64,000 bases of DNA, taken from NCBI GenBank assembly GCA_963664585.2, contig CAXXEO010000002.1, positions 176,156 to 240,155 on the forward strand, read 5' to 3'. This document shows, one piece after another, positions 19,068-27,618 of the stretch. A program made the translations under genes and the position numbers. The DNA is from G963664585 sp963664585. Lineage in GTDB: Bacteria > Bacillota > Clostridia > Oscillospirales > Ruminococcaceae. The first letter of the stretch is position 1, and each line of letters starts with the position of its first letter. The notes beneath the pieces are model-generated. The model searched no databases. It was not told the DNA's origin and worked only from the letters and a program-made list of their open reading frames with translations.

Positions 19068-19745
19068 TCAGTGCAGGCCGAACAGCAAATAAACCCAACC
19101 TGTTGAGAAGTCTAACAGGTTGTAGATCGGGTTCGCGATGAGAGAAATAATCGGTGAGACAAAGCCCATTGCCACAAGCAACAGAAGGGCGAAACTGAAC
19201 TGCCTTTCATAGGCGGCAATTTGCCAATAGGTTTTGTTGGGCAGAACGGCCGAGGCAATTCTCCACCCGTCCAATGGGGGAAACGGCAATAAGTTAAAAA
19301 CTCCCAGTGAAATATTGACCCAAGTCATCAGGGAAAAAATCTGGATGAGCACGGAAAAGCTGGTTGATGAACCTGTCAACATGTAAGAAGCCCCCACCAG
19401 AAGCTTTAAGATGATTAGGGTGATAAAAGCTACGACAATATTGGCAGCCGGCCCAGCCAGCGCGCTGATTGCCATCCCCTTGCGCATATCCCCGCGAAAT
19501 CTCGTGGGATTGATCGGAACCGGCTTGGCCCAGCCAAAGCCCACAAGGATAATCATCAAAGACCCCACAGGGTCGAGATGGGCGAATGGGTTGATCGTCA
19601 GGCGTCCATGAATGGACGCCGTGTCATCACCAAGCTTATATGCCGCCCAGGCGTGGGCGAATTCATGAAGGGGCAGGGTAGTAAGCAAGACCACTGCCCT
19701 CACAAAATAGGTAAACAAATCGGCAGATCTAAAAAGACCCAGCAT
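19068..19745 (-). CDS. Site-2 protease (M50) family membrane protein
   Basis: 225 aa with several transmembrane helices. Zinc site HEFAHA near residue 27; second metal motif NPFAHLDPVGS; FNLLPFPPLDGWR toward the C-terminus. These define the short YwhC/Rv1155-like M50 family without a PDZ domain; substrate unknown. First gene of the scpAB run, with its own promoter in the gap to rpmB. Confidence 0.9.
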   Translation of the reverse strand: MLGLFRSADLFTYFVRAVVLLTTLPLHEFAHAWAAYKLGDDTASIHGRLTINPFAHLDPVGSLMIILVGFGWAKPVPINPTRFRGDMRKGMAISALAGPAANIVVAFITLIILKLLVGASYMLTGSSTSFSVLIQIFSLMTWVNISLGVFNLLPFPPLDGWRIASAVLPNKTYWQIAAYERQFSFALLLLVAMGFVSPIISLIANPIYNLLDFSTGWVYLLFGLH

Positions 19746-19768
19746 TCAATCAACTCCTCTTAGTCAAT

Positions 19769-19797
19769 ATTATAGCTTTACACACGAAAAAACACAA
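19769..19797 (-). promoter_or_regulatory. Probable sigma-A promoter of the site-2 protease/scpAB run
   Basis: TATAAT (minus strand, 19774-19769), a 17-base spacer, and TTGTGT as -35. The -35 is a weak match. Confidence 0.5.
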
Positions 19798-19846
19798 GCG
19801 TTTAAGGGCCGGCGAAGATGTGATGCAGATTAATTTAAAAAAAATA

Positions 19847-19875
19847 TTGCTTTTAAGGGCAGAATCTGGTACTAT
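19847..19875 (+). promoter_or_regulatory. Sigma-A-type promoter of rpmB
   Basis: -35 TTGCTT at 19847-19852, 17-base spacer, -10 TACTAT at 19870-19875. It lies 44 bases upstream of the rpmB start. Confidence 0.65.
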
Positions 19876-19918
19876 ATTAATGTTTCACAACTTTAAGATT
19901 TTAAGGAGGTGCAGATAG

Positions 19919-20107
19919 ATGGCAAAATGTGATATATGCGGCAAGGGAGTAACTTTCGGTATTAAGGTGTCTCACTCCCACAGGAGGTCCAATCGCACTT
20001 GGGTTCCCAATGTAAAAAGGGTCAAGGCGGTAGTAGAAGGGACCCCCTGCCACATCCACGCCTGCACCCGTTGCCTGCGTTCGGGTAAGGTTACCCGCGC
20101 GGTATAA
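19919..20107 (+). CDS. rpmB: 50S ribosomal protein L28
   Basis: 62 aa. The CDICGKG N-terminus and the second pair in HACTRCLRSGKV show the zinc-ribbon (C+) version of L28. NRTWVPNVKRV is conserved. ATG 19919 has AAGGAGGTGC upstream. Monocistronic: own promoter and a terminator directly downstream. Confidence 0.97.
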   Translation: MAKCDICGKGVTFGIKVSHSHRRSNRTWVPNVKRVKAVVEGTPCHIHACTRCLRSGKVTRAV

Positions 20108-20120
20108 ATTCGGACAGGCT

Positions 20121-20155
20121 TTAAAGTGCCGCCCTTATGGGCGGCACTTTTTTGT
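20121..20155 (+). terminator. Rho-independent terminator of rpmB
   Basis: Stem AAGTGCCGCCC-TTAT-GGGCGGCACTT followed by TTTTGTT. Confidence 0.9.
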
Positions 20156-20353
20156 TGCCGCCATAATATGACCTCTTATGGCTATACACGATTCTAATAT
20201 TTAAAAATTCTGCTGGCTATTATTGTAAACAATAGTATTATGAATAGTGTATTATAAAATAGAATCTTATGTAAGTTAGTATTTTGGCTATAATTATGAC
20301 TCAATAGAAAAAACAAATTTAGGAAGTTCTTTTAGGAAAGAGAGGCGCACAAA

Positions 20354-21148
20354 TTGAAAATTGTAAAATCTAAAATTTACAATCTAATCAGAGATGATGA
20401 TGTTAATAATCTTGCAAGCAATATTTTTGATTTTTTTATTATTTCACTAATTATAATCAATGTAGTACTTGTAATAGCAGACACGTTTAATTTGCCTAAT
20501 ATAGTCCAGCAGATTTCAAATAAAATCGAAGTGTCTTCTGTATTAATATTTACTATAGAATATTTATTGCGTCTTTGGACTTCCGATTTTATTTATCCAC
20601 AAAAAACGTCATTTCAGGCAAGATTTAAATATGCTTTTTCTTTTATCGCGATTATTGATTTATTAGCCATCTTGCCATTTTACATACCATTTTTAATTCC
20701 GATTGATTTAAGGATTTTAAGAGTAATAAGAATTATTAGGTTGCTTCGAATATTTAAGTTTAATAGATATACGGATGCTTTTTCTATAATAGGAAGAGTA
20801 TTAAAAAATAAAGCCAGCCAATTAATGTCCTCAATTTTTGTTGTTATTACACTTGTAATTATTACTTCAGTTTTGATGTATAATTTTGAAAATGTAGCTC
20901 AACCTGATAAATTTAGAAACGTATTTGATGGTATGTGGTGGGCTGTTGCTACGTTCACTACAGTTGGTTATGGGGATATATACCCTGTTACTGCAGTTGG
21001 TAAAATATTAAGCGGTATTATTGCTATGCTAGGTATTGGACTAGTTGCCGTCCCAACTGGTATTATCAGCGCTGGTTTTGTTGAGCAAATACAATCTTCA
21101 GAAAATGACGAAAAAAAATATTGTCCCTACTGTGGAAAAAAATTATAA
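20354..21148 (+). CDS. Voltage-gated potassium channel with C-terminal zinc-ribbon-like tail
   Basis: 264 aa. Six-transmembrane ion channel: S1-S3 helices in the first 110 residues, an arginine-rich S4 (RILRVIRIIRLLRIF), a pore loop with the K+ selectivity filter TVGYGD, and S6. The extreme C-terminus is CPYCGKKL, half of a zinc-ribbon-like motif. The start is TTG 20354 with GAGAGG 8 bases upstream. The gene and its flanks are much more AT-rich than neighbouring genes and it stands alone, which suggests horizontal acquisition (inference). Confidence 0.88.
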   Translation: MKIVKSKIYNLIRDDDVNNLASNIFDFFIISLIIINVVLVIADTFNLPNIVQQISNKIEVSSVLIFTIEYLLRLWTSDFIYPQKTSFQARFKYAFSFIAIIDLLAILPFYIPFLIPIDLRILRVIRIIRLLRIFKFNRYTDAFSIIGRVLKNKASQLMSSIFVVITLVIITSVLMYNFENVAQPDKFRNVFDGMWWAVATFTTVGYGDIYPVTAVGKILSGIIAMLGIGLVAVPTGIISAGFVEQIQSSENDEKKYCPYCGKKL

Positions 21149-21228
21149 AAAATATTGAAACTATGTTAACAGCAAGCAATACTTTCGAATAAAGATAAAT
21201 TGGATATGAATCATGACATATAGATAGA

Positions 21229-21279
21229 AAATCACTCAATTGTTTTCACTATGGCACACTGAAAACAATGGAGTGATTT
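21229..21279. repeat. Long inverted repeat between the K+ channel gene and gpsA
   Basis: A 20-base stem with one mismatch (AAATCACTCAATTGTTTTCA and its partner), loop CTATGGCACAC. It lies between convergent genes and lacks a T-tract, so it could be a weak bidirectional terminator. Confidence 0.6.
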
Positions 21280-21317
21280 CACACAGGCGGCTCTTTTAAA
21301 TGATCAGTCTTTCCCGT

Positions 21318-22328
21318 TTACAGTTGCAAATACGAGTCTTCCATTTCATGGCGCTGAGGACGGCCCATCAGGTTGGTGATGGCCTGTTCCGGTGTGATTT
21401 CTCCACAAATCAGCCGGTATACCTGGGTGGTAATCGGCATTTCAACGCCCATGCGCTGGCTCAGTTCATAGGCACAGCGGGCGGCGATAACGCCCTCAAC
21501 GGTCATTCCGATATCCTTTACGGCCTGTTCTACCCCTTCGCCCTTGCCGATCAGAATGCCTGCCCGGCGGTTGCGGGAATGCATACTGGTGCAGGTGACA
21601 ATCAGATCACCAATACCAGAAAGCCCGGCAAAGGTCATCGGCTTTGCACCCATGGCCACACCGAGACGTGTGATCTCAACCATGCCGCGCGTCATCATGG
21701 CGGCCTTGGAGTTGTCTCCCAGTCCCATACCATCGGCGATACCGGCCGCAAGAGCGATGATGTTCTTTAGTGCTCCGCCCATCTCCACGCCGATGATGTC
21801 CCCGTTGGCGTAAATGCGCAGGTTTCGGCTGGCCATCGTATCCTGGACAAAAGCCAGCGCTTCTGCACAAGCTGAAGCTGCCACCAACGCGGTAGGAACC
21901 CCCCGGGCGACCTCTTCGGCGTGAGAAGGGCCAGACAGAGCAAGCACAGGGTTGCCGGGATTCTCCTCGGCGATCACCTCGCTGAGCCTCTTGAGGCTAC
22001 CCTCTTCAAAGCCCTTGGCAACACAGGCAATCACCACATCTTCACCTATAAGACCCCGGAGTGAGGCGGCCGTCTGGCGTACGCCGACTGAAGAGGTCGC
22101 GATAATGACAAGTTCTGCGCTTCCTATTGCGGAAAGGTCATCTACAATTTCTACACTATCAGGGATTTTGACTCCCTTTAACAATTCAATATTCTCTCTG
22201 TCTTGTCGCAGCTTTTCCCGAAACTCCGACCGCCTGCCCCAAAGCCTAACGGTGTGCCCCATTTTAGCCAGGGTAACCGACAAGGCTGTTCCAAAGCCGC
22301 CCGAGCCCAGTATAAAGATATCTGCCAC
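21318..22328 (-). CDS. gpsA: Glycerol-3-phosphate dehydrogenase [NAD(P)+]
   Basis: 336 aa. Reduces dihydroxyacetone phosphate to sn-glycerol-3-phosphate for phospholipid synthesis. N-terminal Rossmann motif LGSGGFGTALSV; SGPSHAEEVARG and the catalytic-lysine region GGALKNIIALAAGI; GDLIVTCTS near the C-terminal domain. ATG start 2 bases after the plsY stop. Together gpsA and plsY make lysophosphatidic acid. Confidence 0.96.
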   Translation of the reverse strand: MADIFILGSGGFGTALSVTLAKMGHTVRLWGRRSEFREKLRQDRENIELLKGVKIPDSVEIVDDLSAIGSAELVIIATSSVGVRQTAASLRGLIGEDVVIACVAKGFEEGSLKRLSEVIAEENPGNPVLALSGPSHAEEVARGVPTALVAASACAEALAFVQDTMASRNLRIYANGDIIGVEMGGALKNIIALAAGIADGMGLGDNSKAAMMTRGMVEITRLGVAMGAKPMTFAGLSGIGDLIVTCTSMHSRNRRAGILIGKGEGVEQAVKDIGMTVEGVIAARCAYELSQRMGVEMPITTQVYRLICGEITPEQAITNLMGRPQRHEMEDSYLQL

Positions 22329-22330
22329 GG

Positions 22331-23053
22331 TTATCGCTTCCTTTCACCGGTCTTTTTTTTTCCCATCACCGGATTCTCTGTTTTAGTGATAAGACGCTTT
22401 ATATTTGAGCGATGCAAATAAAGAACCATCGCGGTGATGACACAGATAAGGCCGATCTCAATCATATTGACCCGTCCCGCCAGAAACTGGCGGATGAGGG
22501 TCACCACAGGATAACCCACAGCGCCCGTTACCGCCGCCAGCGAAACATAGCCGCTGATCGGTACAATTGGCACAAAGATTAAGACGACAATCAAAAACAC
22601 AATGGGGTCCAGCATCAACATGACGCCCAGCGTTGTCGCAACCCCCTTGCCCCCCTTGAAGCCAAAATAGAGGGGAAAAACATGTCCAATCAAAGCGGCA
22701 TAAGCGCCGATATAACCACCATAGGCGCCTGCGACAAAGTATGTGAATATCAGGCGGCCGATCCAGACGCAGACAACCCCCTTGGTCATATCGCCCAGAT
22801 AGGTGAGCGCGGCGGCCGTCTTGCCATAGGTGCGCAGCATATTGGTGGTTCCCGCGTTGCCGCTGCCATGTTTTCTGATGTCATCGCCGTAGAAACGGGA
22901 AATGATGACGCCAAAGTTAAGGCTTCCCACCAGATAACAAATTATAGCGGTGACCACCGTTGCCAAAGCGACGGGGGACTGTTGTAAATTGCCCAAAACG
23001 GATGAGAGCAGCAAAGCGGGCAGTGCCGCTATTCCACTATATGACGCCATCAT
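22331..23053 (-). CDS. plsY: Glycerol-3-phosphate acyltransferase PlsY
   Basis: 240 aa with multiple membrane helices. Transfers acyl from acyl-phosphate to glycerol-3-phosphate. The three conserved loops are visible: GSLNFGVIISR with GSGNAGTTNMLR, FGFKGGKGVATTLG, and the distal loop. ATG 23053 has AAGGAG upstream; a second ATG follows at once. The N-terminus is longer than usual for the family (about 35 residues before the first conserved loop). Confidence 0.93.
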   Translation of the reverse strand: MMASYSGIAALPALLLSSVLGNLQQSPVALATVVTAIICYLVGSLNFGVIISRFYGDDIRKHGSGNAGTTNMLRTYGKTAAALTYLGDMTKGVVCVWIGRLIFTYFVAGAYGGYIGAYAALIGHVFPLYFGFKGGKGVATTLGVMLMLDPIVFLIVVLIFVPIVPISGYVSLAAVTGAVGYPVVTLIRQFLAGRVNMIEIGLICVITAMVLYLHRSNIKRLITKTENPVMGKKKTGERKR

Positions 23054-23097
23054 AAATGCTCCTTCAAAGCAAATTTTAGCTGGTACTTTGATGCAAC

Positions 23098-23176
23098 TAA
23101 ATCTTATATGACAATGGGTTAAATGCGCTTATATATTTCCCCGCCGAAGGCGGGGAAATATATAAGTTTAAGATTC
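23098..23176 (+). repeat. Hairpin element, family C copy 1
   Basis: Hairpin CTTATATATTTCCCCGCC-GAA-GGCGGGGAAATATATAAG (23128-23166) inside outer arms AATCTTA / TAAGATT. A related copy is at 48635, with TTC at the apex. It fills the gap between der and plsY. Confidence 0.8.
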
Positions 23177-23186
23177 TGGGGCATTT

Positions 23187-24506
23187 TTATTCTCCGCGCT
23201 CACGCACGATAAAGCGGATAGGGGTGCCCTCCAGACCAAAGGTCTCGCGGATCTGGTTCTCAATATAGCGTTGATAAGAAAAATGAAACAGATCTTTTTT
23301 ATTGACAAAGGCTACGAATGTGGGTGGACGGGTAGATGGCTGCGTAATATAGTAAATTTTCAGCCGCTTTCCCTTATCGGACGGTGGCTGTACGCGAGCG
23401 GTGGCAAAGGCAAGTACATCATTTAACATACCCGTAGATATACGCATGGCATTTTGTGTATTGACAAAGTTGATCAACTCGAAAAGCTTGTCGAGACGCT
23501 GGCCTGTTTTGGCCGAGATAAAAATAAAGGGGACATAGCCCATGAAAGAGAAGTCGTTTTCCAACTTTTTGCGGGTTTCGTCCATGGTTTTGTCATTCTT
23601 TTCAATGGCATCCCATTTGTTTACCGCGATGATACAACCCTTGCCCTGTTCGTGAGCATAGCCGGCCACCTTTGAGTCCTGCTCGGTAAAACCTTCTATG
23701 GCGTCCAGCATGATGACACATACATCAGCCCTGTCCACAGCCATATAGGCGCGGATGACGCTGTAATGCTCCACTGCCTCGGTCACTCTGGCACGGCGGC
23801 GTATTCCGGCTGTATCAATAAAAATATATTTTCCCTTATCGTTTTCCACCATGGAATCGGTTGCATCACGTGTCGTACCGGCGATTGGCGAGACGATCAT
23901 TCTCTCCTCACCCGTAATCGCATTGACGAGAGACGACTTACCCACATTGGGCTTGCCAATAACGGCCACACGGATGTACTCGCTTTCTTCCTCTTCCTCA
24001 GGCGGGAAATCAATGAGATCAAAGATGGCATCCAGAAGATCTCCCGTACCATGTCCATGGACAGAGGAAACGGCGATTGGTTCCCCCAGCCCTAAATTGT
24101 AAAATTCATAAAATTCCGCGGGGACTCTGCCCACGCTGTCGCATTTATTGACACAGAGTACCACTGGCTTACCGCTTTTCAGCAGTATCGTGGCCACTTC
24201 TTGGTCATTGGCGGTAACACCTGATTTGATATCGGTCACAAGTACAATCACCTCGGCGCTTTCAATGGCAAGCTGTGCCTGCCTGCGCATTTGTGAAAGG
24301 ATGGGGTCTGTTGAATAGGGCTCGATTCCGCCCGTATCAATGAGCATTACCTCATGCCCCTCCCACTCACAGGGGGAATAAATCCTGTCTCTGGTCACGC
24401 CAGGGGTGTCCTCCACGATGGAAAGACGGGTTCCTATCAACTTGTTAAAAAGGGTGGATTTGCCCACATTGGGCCTTCCAACCACAGCTACGATCGGTTT
24501 AGACAT
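23187..24506 (-). CDS. der: Ribosome-associated GTPase Der (EngA)
   Basis: 439 aa. Tandem GTPase domains essential for 50S assembly: first G1 GRPNVGKSTLFN with NKCD, second G1 GKPNVGKSSLVN with NKWD, then the C-terminal KH-like domain. ATG 24506 follows GGGAGGTG and overlaps the DUF512 gene stop by 8 bases. DUF512-der-plsY-gpsA is a common clostridial order. Confidence 0.97.
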   Translation of the reverse strand: MSKPIVAVVGRPNVGKSTLFNKLIGTRLSIVEDTPGVTRDRIYSPCEWEGHEVMLIDTGGIEPYSTDPILSQMRRQAQLAIESAEVIVLVTDIKSGVTANDQEVATILLKSGKPVVLCVNKCDSVGRVPAEFYEFYNLGLGEPIAVSSVHGHGTGDLLDAIFDLIDFPPEEEEESEYIRVAVIGKPNVGKSSLVNAITGEERMIVSPIAGTTRDATDSMVENDKGKYIFIDTAGIRRRARVTEAVEHYSVIRAYMAVDRADVCVIMLDAIEGFTEQDSKVAGYAHEQGKGCIIAVNKWDAIEKNDKTMDETRKKLENDFSFMGYVPFIFISAKTGQRLDKLFELINFVNTQNAMRISTGMLNDVLAFATARVQPPSDKGKRLKIYYITQPSTRPPTFVAFVNKKDLFHFSYQRYIENQIRETFGLEGTPIRFIVRERGE

Positions 24507-25818
24507 CCTTTTCACCTCCCGATAAAATTTCTTCCAAAAGCGGGTATCCGCCCGCAGGGATCACGGTCACAGGAACGCCCAGCTTTTGCTTTAGTTCCTC
24601 TACCGTCATGTCGTCCAAGAAACAATCTCCCTCACTTCGCAGCATACAAGAGGGAATGATAAGCCTGCTGCCCAACTCCCTGCCTGAAAGCTGTGTGGCT
24701 ATATCCTGACCGGTCAAAAGTCCGGCAACGGTGATATGGCCTCCGAAAAACCGGTTTTCAATCGGATATATGTGTATCTTAAGCCCCTCGTTTCTCTCGA
24801 TCGCAGATTCACAAAGTCTGAGAAGCTGCGGTGCGGCTGCCATACCAGTGGCAATGGAGAGGTGGTCGTTTATTCTTTCGGGCGCTCTCTCCAGAAGCGC
24901 CTCGTTAAATTCCTGCTCTAAAATGGCCATCAGTCCCACACCGTTTTCGAGCTGCGCGAATTCACCATAGTATTCCGCAGGAGGGGTCGGATATCCGGCC
25001 ATCAAAAAGAACTCATCTGCCGGATAGGCTACGCGCTCGCCGTAACGCTTCTGCATTTCATCAGCAAAAGCGTTGATACTGTCAATGACCGCACCCGCCT
25101 CACCCTCTGTAAAGGGTCTGAGTGGATAGAGCTTATCACGATAACCGGTGAGTCCTACGGGAACGCAGGCAATCGACTGTAGCCCGGGATAGAGACTGCC
25201 CAACTCGTTAAGCGATTTTCGCAGAACTTTGCCATCGTTAATACCCGGACAGAGGACAAGCTGGGTATTGATCCGGATGCCCGAGCCGGTAAGGCGGGAT
25301 AGCCTTTCCCAAAGGTTGGACGCTGTGGGATTGCGCATCAATTGCACCCTGACCGCAGGATCAGTCGCATGCACCGAAATATTGACGGGGCTGATATGCA
25401 TCTTGATAATACGGTCTATATCCGCGTCTGAAAGGTTGGTCATCGTGATATAATTACCGAAAAGAAAAGAAAGGCGGTCGTCGTCGTCCTTGAAATAGAT
25501 GCTTTTGCGCATCCCCGGCGGGTTCTGATCGATAAAGCAGAAGATACAGCTATTGCGGCAGCTGTGATGCTCATCCATCAGATAGCTTTCAAAGCTCAGC
25601 CCGATATCTTCGTACTGGCCTTTTTTAATTCGGATGGTATAGGGACCGCGCTCTGGCCCTTCCAGGGATATTTGAACATGACATTCGGTGAGATAAAAGT
25701 TGTAATCCAAAAGATCAGCGATGGGGTTTTGGTTGATGGCAACCAAACGGTCACCTGCGGCAATGCCCGCGCGGTGCGCTGCCGAGTTAGGTTTAACTTC
25801 TTTGATTCTGACAGGCAC
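24499..25818 (-). CDS. DUF512 protein: PDZ-like plus radical-SAM-like domain
   Basis: 439 aa. The N-terminal PDZ-like segment (VKPNSAAHRAGIAAGDRLVAIN, about residues 8-30) is followed by a cysteine motif CRNSCIFCF of the CxxxCxxC radical-SAM type around residue 88, and a C-terminal DUF512 domain ending GGYPLLEEIL. Function unknown. It starts with GTG 25818 behind AGGGGTG. It is always close to der in clostridia and is co-translated with it here. Confidence 0.88.
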   Translation of the reverse strand: MPVRIKEVKPNSAAHRAGIAAGDRLVAINQNPIADLLDYNFYLTECHVQISLEGPERGPYTIRIKKGQYEDIGLSFESYLMDEHHSCRNSCIFCFIDQNPPGMRKSIYFKDDDDRLSFLFGNYITMTNLSDADIDRIIKMHISPVNISVHATDPAVRVQLMRNPTASNLWERLSRLTGSGIRINTQLVLCPGINDGKVLRKSLNELGSLYPGLQSIACVPVGLTGYRDKLYPLRPFTEGEAGAVIDSINAFADEMQKRYGERVAYPADEFFLMAGYPTPPAEYYGEFAQLENGVGLMAILEQEFNEALLERAPERINDHLSIATGMAAAPQLLRLCESAIERNEGLKIHIYPIENRFFGGHITVAGLLTGQDIATQLSGRELGSRLIIPSCMLRSEGDCFLDDMTVEELKQKLGVPVTVIPAGGYPLLEEILSGGEKDV

Positions 25819-26212
25819 TGCAACACCCCTTTTGATGCGATTTTAGAATATTAATCATTTTATTTCCACTATGGGAGATCTAAAGACTCTTTTCGACATT
25901 CAAACCTGTTTTAACTCTGTATTGACAATAAGGCATACATCCACAAACTGCTGTCTGTTTTTCAGCTTGCCACCTGCAGCAAATTTTTAAATAGATGTAT
26001 ATCATCCAAAACTTTTCAACGCGACAGATTGTCGCTATTTGATTATATTAATCTATCCTCACCCAGCTGTGTCGGGGGAAAGATATAGAAAATTACCTCT
26101 AAATTGGATATCAAGCCTTACCTCCGGCGTGGATAGATATTCGCCATTTGTTTAATTATAATTTAGTATTTGTATAAATATTATAACCGCTGTAAAAGAA
26201 AATGTCGACAGG

Positions 26213-26243
26213 CAAAAAAATAGAGGTGGTTTTATCCCCTCTA
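26213..26243 (-). terminator. Rho-independent terminator downstream of rpmF
   Basis: On the minus strand: stem TAGAGGGGATAAAACCACCTCTA followed by a run of eight T. It lies about 95 bases past the rpmF stop. Confidence 0.75.
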
Positions 26244-26293
26244 CATGACATACAAATACATTTTTCCAATATTTGTTCCAAGTGCATGAAAAG

Positions 26294-26322
26294 CTGTTCC
26301 CCCGCCAAAGACGGGGGAACAG
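26294..26322. repeat. GGCGGGG-type hairpin downstream of rpmF
   Basis: CTGTTCCCCCG-CCAAAGA-CGGGGGAACAG. Its arms are unique to this copy. Confidence 0.7.
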
Positions 26323-26337
26323 GAACAATTATTCCAT

Positions 26338-26532
26338 TTAAGCCTTGACCTTCGCCTCAACTTTGATAATCTCTTTATCCTTGTAATAACCACACATCGG
26401 ACATACCCTATGTGGCATTTTCAGCTCACCGCAATGAGTGCACCGGGATAAAGCGGGAGCATCCAGCTTCCATACATTGGAACGCCGTTTGTCCCTGCGT
26501 GCTCTTGACACTTTTCTCTTTGGTACCGCCAT
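26338..26532 (-). CDS. rpmF: 50S ribosomal protein L32
   Basis: 64 aa. Starts MAVPKRKVSRARRDKRRS; the zinc-binding cysteines appear as CTHCGE and CPMCGYY. ATG with a GGAGGTG ribosome site. Immediately downstream of the YceD gene, the usual pairing. Confidence 0.97.
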   Translation of the reverse strand: MAVPKRKVSRARRDKRRSNVWKLDAPALSRCTHCGELKMPHRVCPMCGYYKDKEIIKVEAKVKA

Positions 26533-26557
26533 GTCTGCACCTCCTTACAGTTTGCCG

Positions 26558-27049
26558 CTAAAGCAGCTTTCTTAGAACCTCAAGACGGGGATCAACTGTA
26601 TTCTTCTGACACCCGCAGTCACGTTCATTCAAATTTGCCCCGCACACCGTGCAAAGGCCCTTGCAATCCTGGGAACAGATAAACCGCGCCGGCAGCTCAA
26701 GCTGTATATCGGTAGCGGCTATCTCGCTTATATCAATTATCCCATCCGGTGCCAGGATGTAGTCATCCTCACCTTCCGAGTTAATCTCACGCACGAGAGT
26801 GTGCCTAAAGCTGTAGTGAAGCTCTTTGTCCAACTCTTTCAGACATCGGTCGCAGGTCATGGACAGCTGAAAGCTGGCCGTATAGCTGAGCGTCAGAATC
26901 CCCGTATGGTTCTCTGCCGATCCCTTCACTATGACAGGCGTCTGAAAAGGATGACCGCCCCTCCGTTCAATCCAAGAGAGGTCAAGCGACCCTGAAAAGT
27001 TTTCGACTTCACCCGGGATGTCAAACAGTCGCCTAATCGCAAGCTTCAT
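26558..27049 (-). CDS. yceD: DUF177/YceD-family protein, rRNA-metabolism associated
   Basis: 163 aa. YceD (DUF177) proteins are linked to 23S rRNA accumulation and are co-transcribed with rpmF. Visible: MTCDRCLKEL (CxxC) and a C-terminal set CSQDCKGLCTVCGANLNERDCGC that probably binds zinc. The ATG at 27049 follows GGGGGAT; another ATG two codons upstream overlaps that site. Confidence 0.9.
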   Translation of the reverse strand: MKLAIRRLFDIPGEVENFSGSLDLSWIERRGGHPFQTPVIVKGSAENHTGILTLSYTASFQLSMTCDRCLKELDKELHYSFRHTLVREINSEGEDDYILAPDGIIDISEIAATDIQLELPARFICSQDCKGLCTVCGANLNERDCGCQKNTVDPRLEVLRKLL

Positions 27050-27159
27050 ATTCATCCCCCGTATTCGACCAGACCGTGGCGGAGCTAGCCCGCTGGCCGC
27101 AGGCGTTACTAAGTTATTATATATAGTGCCGCAAGGTTTGTCAATATAATTTCTTTGGG

Positions 27160-27570
27160 CTATATGGCGTATTTTTTGATTCTTTCAGGCAATTCGGATA
27201 TATCACAGGATACGGTGAAAATAATAACGGTGCTGTTCTCCTCGGTAAGAGGGTAAAGCCTGTCCACCATTTGGGCAAACTCCTCGGTATCACGGCCGCC
27301 GATTTTCAGCGTGGCATCCACAAATATCTCTGTGATATCATAGTTGCCTGCCATCAATCCGCAGAGAAAACCCCCAAAGGCCGGGAAACCGGATACCCCA
27401 TAATGCTCGATATCCACAAGCCGCGCCTGATGGCTTATGTCATAAGTAAGCTTCAGCCCTTTTTCCACGCAGACCACATTGCCGCTCGTGGTTTTGACCG
27501 CCTCGTTAACCATATTGATCATGGTCTTGGTCTTGCCGGATCCCTTGTTGCCGACGATGAGCTTGATCAT
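27160..27570 (-). CDS. Small P-loop ATP-binding protein, unknown function
   Basis: 136 aa. Begins with a Walker A motif, MIKLIVGNKGSGKTKTM, and has an EIFVDATLK strand that may act as Walker B. No other domain is visible and the length is too short for a full motor. I do not recognise a function. It lies upstream of pgi on the same strand with a 49-base gap to the pgi stop. Confidence 0.75.
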   Translation of the reverse strand: MIKLIVGNKGSGKTKTMINMVNEAVKTTSGNVVCVEKGLKLTYDISHQARLVDIEHYGVSGFPAFGGFLCGLMAGNYDITEIFVDATLKIGGRDTEEFAQMVDRLYPLTEENSTVIIFTVSCDISELPERIKKYAI

Positions 27571-27618
27571 AATTCATTCCTCCTAAAAATATTATATTGA
27601 TATATCATGCGGACCCTT

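Larger units (their letters stand above)
25819..26337. other. Gene-poor gap of about 520 bases
   Basis: No convincing gene. It holds a decayed hairpin near 26052-26080 (CTATCCTCACCC / GGGGGAAAGATAG), the terminator at 26213-26243 and the hairpin at 26294-26322. Confidence 0.6.
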
